Source: Sphingomonas faeni
Lineage (GTDB): Bacteria; Pseudomonadota; Alphaproteobacteria; Sphingomonadales; Sphingomonadaceae
Length of the DNA: 35,540 nt
Direction of reading: 5' to 3'
Assembly (NCBI RefSeq): GCF_024273235.1
Contig: NZ_JANBVH010000042.1
Span: 1-35,540 of the forward strand
The notes under the pieces were generated by a model. That model saw only the letters and a program-made list of their open reading frames with translations. It made no database searches and had not been told where the DNA came from. Position 1 is the stretch's first letter. The number at the start of each line of letters is the position of its first letter. The translations under genes were made by a program, and so were the position numbers. Below, one piece after another: positions 1-6,857 of the stretch.

Positions 1-42
1 AAACTGACGCTGGAGATTCCCTGAAGGAATCGAGCGGGATAG

Positions 43-984
43 ATGGGCGTGATGCCCAAACCTGCTGCACCTAAATATCGCACGACGAACTGGCCGGAGT
101 ATAATGCAGCGCTGAAGCTGCGCGGATCGCTGGAAATATGGTTTGATCCGCAGATGCACTGGCTGTCGAAGCCGTGTGGTCGTCCTGGGCGGCCGATGCG
201 ATTTTCGGACAGCGCGATTGAGCTCTGCCTGACGCTGAAATCGCTGTTCAATCTGCCATTACGGCAAGTGACAGGGCTGGTGGCGAGCCTGATCAAGCTT
301 GCCGGGTTGGACTGGCCGGTGCCGGATTATACGACACTGTGCCGACGGCAGAAGACCTTGAAGGTCGAGCTTGGCGGCCGGCCCAGTTCAGGCGGCCTGT
401 GCCTTCTGGTTGACAGCACAGGGATCAAGATGACGGGTGAAGGAGAGTGGAAGACGCGCAAACATGGCGCTTCCTACCGCCGCCAGTGGCGCAAGGTACA
501 TCTCGGGATCGACGCGGCAACGCTGGATATCCGGGCCATCGAGGTCACGACGAATGCCATCGGCGATGCGCCGACGCTGCCGGATCTACTGGCGCAGATC
601 CCTCAGGACGAGCACATAGTCAGCGTTGGCGGAGATGGCGCTTACGATACCAGGGCGTGCCATGCGGCCATCGCAGAACGTGGTGCCGATGCGGTCATCC
701 CGGTCCGTCGCAACGGGCAACCATGGACAAAGGACGGCCCCGGCGTCGATGCTCGCAATGAAGCGCTACGCGCTACAAAGCGCCTTGGCCGCGCTATCTG
801 GAAGACGTGGAGCGGCTATCATCGTCGCAGTCTGGTCGAGACCAAAATGCACTGCTTCAAACTCCTGAGCCAACGCGTTGTGGCCCGTACCTTCGGTCGT
901 CAGATCACCGAGCTCAAAATCCGTGCTGCAATCCTCAATCGCTTCTCCAAAATGGGAACGCCGGCCACCGTCCGCATCGCATAA
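43..984 (+). CDS. IS5 family transposase (IS903 subgroup), 313 aa
   Basis: DDE transposase that would cut and rejoin the ends of its own insertion sequence. The N-terminus (KYRTTNWPEYNAALKLRGS) is the typical opening of IS903-type transposases. The catalytic triad is visible: Asp124 in LLVDSTGIKM, Asp198 in GGDGAYDTRACH, and Glu266 in SLVETKMHCFKLL, the latter within the Y-(2)-R-(3)-E-(6)-K-like signature of the IS4/IS5 superfamily. Length is normal for the group and there is no frameshift. ATG at 43 is used; a second ATG at 52 (MPKPAAP) is an equally plausible start. The gene fills almost the whole element. Confidence 0.93.
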   Translation: MGVMPKPAAPKYRTTNWPEYNAALKLRGSLEIWFDPQMHWLSKPCGRPGRPMRFSDSAIELCLTLKSLFNLPLRQVTGLVASLIKLAGLDWPVPDYTTLCRRQKTLKVELGGRPSSGGLCLLVDSTGIKMTGEGEWKTRKHGASYRRQWRKVHLGIDAATLDIRAIEVTTNAIGDAPTLPDLLAQIPQDEHIVSVGGDGAYDTRACHAAIAERGADAVIPVRRNGQPWTKDGPGVDARNEALRATKRLGRAIWKTWSGYHRRSLVETKMHCFKLLSQRVVARTFGRQITELKIRAAILNRFSKMGTPATVRIA

Positions 985-1021
985 TATCTTCAAGTAAAAC
1001 GTCGCTCATGCTCTCGATGCG

Positions 1022-1036
1022 TTATGCAACAAAGCC
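1022..1036. repeat. Right terminal inverted repeat of the IS
   Basis: The 15 bases ttatgcaacaaagcc end the recognisable element. The outward reading ggctttgttgcataa is a common IS5/IS903 terminus. The left partner is outside the window. Confidence 0.7.
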
Positions 1037-1070
1037 GTTGGTATGCGCCAATCCCATTCGACCACATCAA

Positions 1071-1173
1071 CCTCCCCGGCGGAGGCCGGGGTCCAATTGG
1101 GGGACGTTGCTAACTGAGCGGGGCGGCCGATTACTGCGACCTTTCCTATTGGGCCCCGGCCTCCGCCGGGGTG
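1071..1173. repeat. REP-like inverted pair (ccccggc type)
   Basis: Two hairpin arms in opposite orientation: ccccggcggaggccgggg at 1074-1091 and its reverse complement near 1154-1171, separated by about 60 bases. Each arm is itself a stem of 7 bp. It lies between the IS end and the 3' end of the minus-strand gene ending at 1202. The same family recurs at 15208-15313 and 31428-31532. Confidence 0.8.
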
Positions 1174-1201
1174 GTGCTTTTCTATTGGGCGAGGCGACCC
1201 C

Positions 1202-1942
1202 TTATCGCGCCAAACGGCGGTAAGCGGAAACCGCGATCAGGGCCATCGCGATACCCGCCGCCATGGCCGCCACCGCGGCGCCGGCATCGACGATCGCGAG
1301 CGCCACCGGGTTCGGCTCGCCCGCCTCGCGCAGGACGCGATCCAGCATCATGAACGGCGCGCCGGCGATCCAGCCGCTGATGTAGCTGAACGCGGCCAGC
1401 CCCATCAGCGGCAGCCCGGAACCGCGGCTGAGCATGAAGCTGCGGCGGATCGCGCCGAGCGCCCCGAGCGGTGCCTCGGCGAACAGCGCCGGACCGGTCA
1501 GCATCGTCCGGCCGAGGATGTAGAGCCCGGGAATCGCATACAGCAACAGCCCCGCCCCCGCCGGCAGCGAGACGATCACCATCGCCAGCAGGAAGCGCGG
1601 GAAGATCCGCAGGCAGCGCGTCAACGCCTGCCGCAGGTCGAGATGATCGCGGTCGAGATACAGCGCGTAGAACAGCGACGTGCCGAAGAAGCTCGTCACA
1701 TAGGCGAGCAGGTACCAGCCGCCATGCGCGCCCGCCCAGGCCTGCACCGCATCGGCCCAGGCCATCGCCTGCGCCTCGTTGTCGCCGGCCCCCGCCACCG
1801 GCATCGGCGGATCGGGGACGACCAAAGCGAGCGCGAACGCGGGCAGGAACAGGAACGGTGCGGCGATCCGCAGCAACAGGTCGCGGTCGCGCTTGAACAA
1901 CGTCCAGGCATCGGAGAGGACGGTCGCGAAATCGAGCTTCAT
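1202..1942 (-). CDS. Multi-pass membrane protein, glycerophosphodiester phosphodiesterase membrane-domain-like, 246 aa
   Basis: Inner-membrane protein of unknown activity. It begins MKLDFATVLSDAWTLFKRDR and has about five hydrophobic segments, including LLRIAAPFLFLPAFALALVV, LLAMVIVSLPAGAGLLLYAI and a C-terminal Ala-rich helix. The pattern 'DAW.LFKRDRDLLLRIA' plus later 'GRTMLTGPALFAE..LGALGAIRRSF' resembles the membrane domain found in some GdpD proteins and stand-alone sphingomonad homologues; no catalytic GdpD domain is present. The ATG overlaps the stop of the upstream gene by 4 bases (ATGA at 1939-1942), so the two are translationally coupled. The two proteins share the 'LGAIRRS' motif and overall design, suggesting a duplicated pair that may form a heteromer (inference). 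Confidence 0.72.
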   Translation of the reverse strand: MKLDFATVLSDAWTLFKRDRDLLLRIAAPFLFLPAFALALVVPDPPMPVAGAGDNEAQAMAWADAVQAWAGAHGGWYLLAYVTSFFGTSLFYALYLDRDHLDLRQALTRCLRIFPRFLLAMVIVSLPAGAGLLLYAIPGLYILGRTMLTGPALFAEAPLGALGAIRRSFMLSRGSGLPLMGLAAFSYISGWIAGAPFMMLDRVLREAGEPNPVALAIVDAGAAVAAMAAGIAMALIAVSAYRRLAR

Positions 1943-2772
1943 GGGGTGACGGATTTCTCTCTGACGGCGACATAGAGCTGCGCGGTGAAGACGGCGGCGA
2001 GCGCGGTGAAGGCGGTGGTGACGATCGTCGCGGCGATCCCCGACAGGAAGGTCGCGGTGGCGACCCCGTCGGCGCCGAGCGCGAGGCGGAAGAGGATCCC
2101 GGTGACCGCCTGCGCGGCCCAGGTGGACACGAGCATGACGATCGCGAACAGAATCATCACGCCGATGATCCGCCACGTCAGCCCCTTGGTCAGCCGGACC
2201 GAGCGGCGGATCGCGCCGAGGCCGAGACGCTCGTTGAGGACGACCGGGTTGAGCAGCACGAGCCGCGCGCTGATCCAGAGTAGGGCCAGCGTAAATGCCA
2301 AGAAATACACTATGGCGAACTGCGCGGCACCGCCCTGCGTCGGAGCGGCGCGAAGCATCGCACTGCCGACAGCAGAGAACCTGACGTACGGGACCGTTCC
2401 CGACGATGACATCAGCACGACGATCGGCGGCACCACGAACAGCAGCGCGACGATCATCAGGATCACCGTGATGCCGAGCGCCGGCCAGACGCGCGCGCTG
2501 GCCTGACGCCGGGCCGCGGGCGCGTCGGTGGCCGGGTCGGTCGCGATCGCGACGATCGCGAGCTGCGCCCAGATCATCGCCACCAAGGCCACGATCGTCA
2601 GCACGCCGCCGACCAGCGCGAACGTCACCGTTCCCGGCGCCGAGAACGCGACGAAGCCGTCCCGGACGACGCTGGGCAAGAGGATGCCGAGCACCGCGAT
2701 CGGCGCGATCATGCCGGTGCGCCCGTTGAGCACCTCGACCGTGCGATCCCAGACCGTTCCCATCTTCACCAT
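1939..2772 (-). CDS. Multi-pass membrane protein, paralogue of the following gene, 277 aa
   Basis: Hydrophobic protein with about six transmembrane segments (for example MIAPIAVLGILLPSVV, LVGGVLTIVALVAMIWAQLA, ITVILMIVALLFVVPPIVVL). Like its downstream partner it carries a central L.ER.GLGAIRRSV.L motif, typical of the same membrane-domain family. No enzymatic motif is seen. The chosen ATG at 2772 has a purine-rich ggggagcaggg stretch upstream; a second ATG three codons later (MGTVWDR) is possible. It is the first gene of a two-gene unit with a 4-base overlap. The gene reads away from lipB, with about 100 bases between the two starts. Confidence 0.7.
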   Translation of the reverse strand: MVKMGTVWDRTVEVLNGRTGMIAPIAVLGILLPSVVRDGFVAFSAPGTVTFALVGGVLTIVALVAMIWAQLAIVAIATDPATDAPAARRQASARVWPALGITVILMIVALLFVVPPIVVLMSSSGTVPYVRFSAVGSAMLRAAPTQGGAAQFAIVYFLAFTLALLWISARLVLLNPVVLNERLGLGAIRRSVRLTKGLTWRIIGVMILFAIVMLVSTWAAQAVTGILFRLALGADGVATATFLSGIAATIVTTAFTALAAVFTAQLYVAVREKSVTP

Positions 2773-2871
2773 GTGCCCTGCTCCCCCGGTTCCTGCTCAG
2801 CGCGAGTTAGCCCAAGCCCCCGCGCTTGACCACAGGTTGCAAGTCGACGCGCGGGTGCGCAATTGGGGATC

Positions 2872-3552
2872 GTGACCACCCTGCCCCCCTCCGCCGCCGC
2901 CGCCGACATCGAATGGCGCACCAGTGCCGGCCTGACCCCCTATGCCGACGCGCTGGCCGAGATGGAGGCACGCGCGGTGGCGGTCGGCGCGGGCGAGGCA
3001 CGCGAGCTGCTGTGGATGCTCGAGCACCCGCCGGTCTACACCGCGGGCACCAGCGCAGAGCCGGGCGACCTGATCGACGCGCGCTTTCCGGTGATCCCGA
3101 CCGGGCGCGGCGGCAAATACACCTATCACGGGCCGGGGCAGCGGATCGGCTATGTCGTGCTGGACCTCACCAAGCGCGGGCGCGACGTGCGCTGTTACGT
3201 CCACGCGCTCGAATCCTGGGTGATCGCGGCGCTCGGCGAACTCGGCGTCGAGGCGTTCGCGGTCGATGGGCGGGTCGGCATCTGGACGCTCGATCGGGGA
3301 CGGGAAGCCAAGATCGGGGCGATCGGGGTGCGTGTAAAACGCTGGGTGACGCTTCACGGCTTCTCGGTGAACATCGACCCGGACCTGTCGCACTTCGGTG
3401 GTATCGTCCCCTGCGGCCTGCCCGAGTACGGCGTTACCAGCCTGCAATCGCTCGGCATTCCGGCCGATCTTGCAACTTTCGACGCCGCCCTTGCGTTGAC
3501 GGTCGATGCTTTCCTTGAAACAGTTTCTTGTCCTCAGGAAAACGAGGCTTGA
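2872..3552 (+). CDS. lipB: Octanoyltransferase LipB, 226 aa
   Basis: Transfers octanoyl from acyl-carrier protein to lipoyl domains, the first step of endogenous lipoate synthesis in the cytoplasm. Family motifs are all visible: LLEHPP-like WMLEHPPVYTAGTSAE, GRGGKYTYHGPGQRIGY, the catalytic lysine in AKIGAIGVRVKRW, and the catalytic cysteine in GGIVPCGLPEYGVTSL. Length fits the family. The start is uncertain: GTG at 2872 gives VTTLPPSAAAADIEWR and is preceded closely by GGGGA; an in-frame TTG lies at 2863. It stands alone on the plus strand, divergent from the membrane protein pair. Confidence 0.93.
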   Translation: MTTLPPSAAAADIEWRTSAGLTPYADALAEMEARAVAVGAGEARELLWMLEHPPVYTAGTSAEPGDLIDARFPVIPTGRGGKYTYHGPGQRIGYVVLDLTKRGRDVRCYVHALESWVIAALGELGVEAFAVDGRVGIWTLDRGREAKIGAIGVRVKRWVTLHGFSVNIDPDLSHFGGIVPCGLPEYGVTSLQSLGIPADLATFDAALALTVDAFLETVSCPQENEA

Positions 3553-3640
3553 GGACGAAGCGTTATCGGATTAATGTCCACTACGATTTGGGTATTAAGG
3601 GCGAGCAGCCAGCCAAATCCTCTATCTAGGGAGCTTCCAC

Positions 3641-3907
3641 ATGCGTGCACTCATTTCCAAGGTCCTGACCGGTTCGCTGATCGCCAGCGCAGCACTCGCC
3701 GTTTCGGCTTGCGGTCCGAAGACCGAGACGACCACCGACAACACGATGGTCACCGACATGAACGCCACCGAGGGCATGGACACCATGACCGACAACATGA
3801 CTGCCGTCGACGGCACGATGAACGGTGGCATGATGGCCAACGACACCATGATGGCGAACGACACGATGATGTCGAACGACACCATGATGACCAACAACGC
3901 AATGTAA
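3641..3907 (+). CDS. Small methionine-rich lipoprotein, 88 aa
   Basis: The signal peptide ends in a lipobox, V-S-A-C, with Cys24 as the predicted lipidated residue and Gly at +2, so outer-membrane sorting is expected by the usual rule. The mature part (65 residues) holds 15 methionines, many Asp, Asn and Thr, and no aromatic residue. Its C-terminal third is a six-residue repeat (N-D-T-M-M-x) encoded by 18-base units. A clear Shine-Dalgarno AGGGAG lies 8 bases before the ATG and a strong terminator follows, so it is probably a single-gene transcript. Function unknown; Met/Asp-rich low-complexity segments suggest metal (copper) binding or oxidant scavenging, but this is inference only. Similar low-complexity lipoproteins are common in sphingomonads without known roles. 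Confidence 0.75.
   Translation: MRALISKVLTGSLIASAALAVSACGPKTETTTDNTMVTDMNATEGMDTMTDNMTAVDGTMNGGMMANDTMMANDTMMSNDTMMTNNAM
3821..3892 (+). repeat. 18-bp in-frame tandem repeat
   Basis: Three close copies (3839-3856, 3857-3874, 3875-3892) of aacgacaccatgatggcg and one degenerate copy before them (3821-3838). Each encodes N-D-T-M-M-x. The unit is a multiple of three, so copy-number change would lengthen or shorten the lipoprotein without a frameshift. Confidence 0.85.
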
Positions 3908-3966
3908 TCTCCGCGGAGATTGCCCGTTTCGGCGGGCAGCCTCCGACCGGAATTACGTGTTGTGAG

Positions 3967-3996
3967 AGGCCGCCCGGGCAACCGGGCGGCCTTTTT
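3967..3996 (+). terminator. Rho-independent terminator after the Met-rich lipoprotein
   Basis: Perfect 10-bp stem ggccgcccgg (3968-3977) / ccgggcggcc (3982-3991) with a GCAA tetraloop followed by TTTTT; A3967-T3992 extends the stem. Two weaker palindromes lie between the gene and this stem (3907-3920 and 3921-3938). Confidence 0.93.
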
Positions 3997-4190
3997 CGTC
4001 GTGACGCCTCCCCTCGAACGTGGGCGGCATCCACGCCGCGTACCGGGATCGTTTCGGGCGCGGCGAATCGAGCTGAGAGAGGGCCTGCGGACGATGTTCC
4101 GCCGATCGCCGGAAAAGGTTAAAATCGCTTGGGAGTTTGGCGGAAACGCTTTAGATTCGCCGACTTGAAGAATGCCCTGGGGAGGTTGGA

Positions 4191-4901
4191 ATGAAGGTGT
4201 TGCGTACCGCGCTCGCGCTATGCGTGGCGTCGAGCGGGCTCGCTGTGGCGCAGTCGGCGTCGGCGCAGTTCTTTTTGCAGTCGCGCGATTTTTCGGCCGC
4301 AGCCGTCACCGGCGAAGAGGCCGATCTGGGCCAGCCCCTGCCGGGCGCGACGTCGGCGGAAATGCGGGCGGCGCTCGTGTGGCACATGCGCGCCGCGCTG
4401 AACGTCGCCGCGCTGCAATGCCAGTTCGAGCCGACGCTGCTGACCGTGCCCAACTATAATTCGATCCTCGCCGACCATGGCGAAGAGTTGAAGGGCGCGT
4501 TCGATACGCTGACCAAGTATTTCCTGCGCGTGAACAAGGCTGCGGGTCCCCGCGCCGGGCAGGCCGCGCTCGACCAGTTCGGGACGCGCACCTATTCCAG
4601 CTTCGCGACGGTCGCAGCGCAATACGGCTTCTGCCAGACCGCCGCCTCGATCGGTCGCGACGCGGTGTTCGCACCCCGCGGCCACTTCGCCGAGGTCGCG
4701 CTGGCCCGTTCGCGCGAGCTGCGCAACAGCCTGATCCCGTGGGGCGAACAGCGCTTCCCGCGCTACATCGGCAGCGAGCGCTCGGCGCCGATGATGATAC
4801 GCCTCGACCCGATCTGCTGGAACAAGAAGGGCGAATGGGTCGTGAAGAAGTGCGGCGCGCAGAACTGGCCGCCGGCGGGTGTGGGGATTGCCGGGCGGTA
4901 A
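4191..4901 (+). CDS. Secreted hypothetical protein, 236 aa
   Basis: The N-terminus (MKVLRTALALCVASSGLAVA) is a signal peptide, with probable cleavage after ASA (ASAQ-FF), so the protein should be periplasmic or exported. Five cysteines remain in the mature part (LQCQFEP, GFCQTAAS, DPICWNKKG, VKKCGAQNW and no others obvious), enough for two disulfides. The central region is alpha-helical with a conserved-looking ALQCQFEPTLLTVPNYN stretch. I do not recognise an enzymatic family; proteins of this kind are annotated as hypothetical in sphingomonads. A strong Shine-Dalgarno (GGAGG, 4181-4185) sits 5 bases before the ATG. Two GANTC sites lie upstream at 4065-4069 and 4154-4158. Confidence 0.72.
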   Translation: MKVLRTALALCVASSGLAVAQSASAQFFLQSRDFSAAAVTGEEADLGQPLPGATSAEMRAALVWHMRAALNVAALQCQFEPTLLTVPNYNSILADHGEELKGAFDTLTKYFLRVNKAAGPRAGQAALDQFGTRTYSSFATVAAQYGFCQTAASIGRDAVFAPRGHFAEVALARSRELRNSLIPWGEQRFPRYIGSERSAPMMIRLDPICWNKKGEWVVKKCGAQNWPPAGVGIAGR

Positions 4902-5021
4902 CGTCGCTCCCCCTTACCGATCTACGCCCCGCTCTTCCGTCGGGGAAGGCAGACGCCGGAAGCGGCGATGGGTAATAACAATCGCGAACAAGGCGTGACG
5001 AACGCTCGCCCCCTCCCCTAC

Positions 5022-5106
5022 CGTCACCCCAGCGAAAGCTGGGGTATCTCACGAGGCGGGCGACAGGCGCCCCACGGGGAGATCCCAGCTTTCGCTGGGA
5101 TGACGG
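5022..5106. repeat. REP-like inverted pair (gtcaccccagc type)
   Basis: The left arm ccgtcaccccagcgaaagct(gggg) and right arm tcccagctttcgctggga-tgacgg are inverted copies about 35 bases apart, each a stem-loop. It lies in the gap between the convergent genes ending at 4901 and 5191. Downstream, 5107-5150 has short direct repeats (gatcggggggcgggg / gatcggggggcaggg). Same family as 7844-7929, 7994-8079 and 19941-20024. Confidence 0.85.
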
Positions 5107-5190
5107 ATCGGGGGGCGGGGATCTGAGATCGGGGGGCAGGGATCGGGGTGGCCTCCGATGGTGAGGGGCCCCAATCCCCGCCCCAACCGC

Positions 5191-5823
5191 TCAGCGCAGG
5201 CCCAGCAGCTTGTGGGTCTGCAACGACAACCGCCACTGTGGCCTCGCCATCACCATCTCCACGCACGCCTCGCGGTTCGCCTCCGCGCGCGGATCGTCGA
5301 GCGGCTGGAGCAGCAGGTTCGCGAAGTCCCACGTCTCGACATCGGCGATATCGGTGCCCGGCTGCGGCCAGACCAGCTTCAATTCGTCGCCGGTGCGCTG
5401 GACGACGATGCTGCCCGCCTTGGGGCTGATGCACACCCAGTCGATACCGGGATGCGCGGCGATCGTGCCGTTACTCTCCATTGCGATCCGGAAACCCTCG
5501 GCATGGAGCGCGTCGACGATCGCATCGTCGATCTGCAGCATGGGCTCGCCCCCGGTGAGGACGACGAAGCGGTCGTTCGAGCCTTCGCCCCAGAACCCCG
5601 CAACCGCCGCCGCCAAGCCTCGCGCATCGGCGAACTTGCCGCCGCCGAGCCCATCGGTGCCGACGAACTCGGTATCGCAGAACTTGCACACCGCGGTCGC
5701 ACGATCCTGCTCGCGGCCCGACCAGAGGTTGCAGCCGGCGAACCGCACGAACACCGCGCGGCGACCGGCGTTCACGCCCTCGCCCTGCAGCGTCAGGAAC
5801 ATCTCCTTGACGGCATAGCTCAT
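5191..5823 (-). CDS. queE: 7-carboxy-7-deazaguanine synthase QueE, 210 aa
   Basis: Radical-SAM enzyme converting 6-carboxy-tetrahydropterin to 7-carboxy-7-deazaguanine, the ring contraction step of queuosine/preQ0 synthesis. It opens MSYAVKEMFLTLQGEGVNAG, the family's substrate region. The iron-sulfur cluster motif is C-x14-C-x2-C (GCNLWSGRE...VCKFCDTEF), the spaced form known from proteobacterial QueE such as the Burkholderia enzyme, instead of the usual C-x3-C-x2-C. The GGEP motif (VLTGGEPMLQ) that helps bind SAM follows, then ESNGT and ISPKAG. The ATG at 5823 is 1 base downstream of the queC stop, so it is the second gene of a queC-queE unit. Confidence 0.95.
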   Translation of the reverse strand: MSYAVKEMFLTLQGEGVNAGRRAVFVRFAGCNLWSGREQDRATAVCKFCDTEFVGTDGLGGGKFADARGLAAAVAGFWGEGSNDRFVVLTGGEPMLQIDDAIVDALHAEGFRIAMESNGTIAAHPGIDWVCISPKAGSIVVQRTGDELKLVWPQPGTDIADVETWDFANLLLQPLDDPRAEANREACVEMVMARPQWRLSLQTHKLLGLR

Positions 5824-5824
5824 G

Positions 5825-6541
5825 TCAGGCCGGCCCAGATGCCGGGGGCACGGCGTAGCGCGTCGGGTCGGCGATCCCCGCCTCGTCGAAGCCGCGCGCG
5901 CGCAGGCGGCAGCTGTCGCACTCGCCACAATGCAGGGAACCGGGTGCCGGATCGTAGCACGACCAGCTCAGCCCGAGATCGAGCCCGAGGCGCGTGCCTT
6001 CGCGAACGATATCCGCCTTGGTCATGTTTTGGAGCGGCGCCTGGATGCGGAACGGATCGCCCTCGACGCCGGCCTTGGTGGCGAGTTCGGCGAGACCTTC
6101 GAAGGCGGCGATGAACTCGGGGCGGCAATCGGGATAGCCCGAATAATCGAGCGCGTTGACGCCGATATAGATGTCGCGCGCGCCCGCCGCCTCGGCCCAG
6201 CCCAGCGCGAGGCTGAGGAAGATGGTGTTGCGCGCGGGCACGTAGGTGACGGGGATGCCGCCGCCGTCTTCGGTGCCGGCGCCGTCCTTGGGCACGTCGA
6301 TATCGGCGGTCAGTGCGGAGCCGCCGAACGCGGACAGGTCCATCGGCAGGACGATGTGGCGTTCGGCGCCGAGCGCATCGGCGATCCGACGCGCGGCGGC
6401 GAGTTCGACGCGGTGGCGCTGATTATAGTCGAACGACAGCGCGAGCAGGCGCTGGCCGGCTTCGCGCGCCATCGCGGCGGATACCATCGAGTCGAGCCCG
6501 CCCGAAACGAGCGCGACCGCAAAGGGAGCAGGAGATGTCAT
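5825..6541 (-). CDS. queC: 7-cyano-7-deazaguanine synthase QueC, 238 aa
   Basis: ATP-dependent enzyme converting 7-carboxy-7-deazaguanine to preQ0. The PP-loop SGGLDSMVSAAMA sits near the N-terminus (MTSPAPFAVALVSGGLDS). FDYNQRHRVEL and YVPARNTIFLSLAL are conserved family segments. The C-terminal zinc site shows the expected cysteines in SCYDP...HCGECDSCRLR. The start ATG at 6541 gives a standard-length protein; a purine-rich stretch precedes it weakly. It is directly followed by queE, the preceding pathway step. Its upstream region contains three hairpins on the same strand (6572-6660). Confidence 0.96.
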   Translation of the reverse strand: MTSPAPFAVALVSGGLDSMVSAAMAREAGQRLLALSFDYNQRHRVELAAARRIADALGAERHIVLPMDLSAFGGSALTADIDVPKDGAGTEDGGGIPVTYVPARNTIFLSLALGWAEAAGARDIYIGVNALDYSGYPDCRPEFIAAFEGLAELATKAGVEGDPFRIQAPLQNMTKADIVREGTRLGLDLGLSWSCYDPAPGSLHCGECDSCRLRARGFDEAGIADPTRYAVPPASGPA

Positions 6542-6571
6542 GATGCGGAGTCCGCTAGGCCAGCGGCGCGC

Positions 6572-6602
6572 AAAAAGAAAGGGCCGCCCGGTGGAGCGGC
6601 CC
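6572..6602 (-). terminator. Intrinsic-terminator-like hairpin upstream of queC
   Basis: Read on the minus strand: GGGCCGC, a 9-base loop, GCGGCCC, then TTTCTTTTT. It lies 31 bases ahead of the queC start codon, so it is either the end of a transcript from upstream or an attenuator in the queC leader. A perfect 7-bp hairpin without a T-run (6609-6625, TGGCGCA/TGCGCCA) lies just before it. Confidence 0.7.
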
Positions 6603-6633
6603 TGAGGTTGGCGCAGATTGCGCCACAAGGGAG

Positions 6634-6660
6634 AAAAAACGTGCCGAATAAAAGCACGTG
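6634..6660 (-). terminator. Second intrinsic-terminator-like hairpin between hslO and queC
   Basis: Minus-strand reading CACGTGC TTTTATTCG GCACGT followed by TTTTTT. The stem is short (6-7 bp) but perfect. It lies about 200 bases past the hslO stop and may end hslO readthrough. Confidence 0.6.
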
Positions 6661-6707
6661 ACCAGCGGTAGTGGAGAGCGGTGAAAAGGACGTTAACGCC
6701 GCGCCTT

Positions 6708-6856
6708 CCCCTCTCCCCTTCGGGGAGAGGGAGGGAGCAGCCGCTTGGCTGCGGAAGGGTGAGGGGTGGTTGGGATTGATGCCTCGAGCCTAACTCCCTC
6801 TCCCTCCCACGCGCAAGGGCGCGCGGGCCCCTCCCTCTCCCCGGGGGCGAGAGGGC
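6708..6856. repeat. Inverted, pyrimidine/purine-rich REP-like region (ctctcccc type)
   Basis: Contains ccctctccccttcggggaga at the left and oppositely oriented ccctctccccgggggcgaga at the right, with further short inverted segments (gcagccgcttggctgc; gcgcaagggcgc) between them. It occupies most of the gap between queC's leader hairpins and the hslO stop at 6858. Confidence 0.6.
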
Positions 6857-6857
6857 T

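Larger units (their letters stand above)
1..1036 (+). mobile_element. IS5-family (IS903-like) insertion sequence, left end cut by the window
   Basis: The transposase gene at 43-984 is followed 37 bases later by ttatgcaacaaagcc (1022-1036). Its reverse complement begins ggctttgttgcat, the characteristic tip of many IS5/IS903-type elements. The window opens with 42 bases of leader ahead of the transposase start, so the left terminal repeat should lie just outside the window. The element appears intact over the visible part: one uninterrupted transposase frame with all catalytic acids. The target duplication cannot be tested because only one end is visible. Confidence 0.85.

Noticed and set aside
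1..1060. Target-site duplication of the insertion sequence
   Set aside because: Only the right end is in the window, so the flanks cannot be compared.
2863..2871. TTG at 2863 as the lipB start
   Set aside because: It adds three residues of no family value and has no better ribosome-binding site than GTG 2872, although the latter's GGGGA is close; left as an alternative.
6542..6660. preQ1 riboswitch ahead of queC
   Set aside because: Hairpins are present but I cannot find the C-rich loop and A-rich 3' tail expected of a preQ1-I aptamer; kept only as an unexplained leader.
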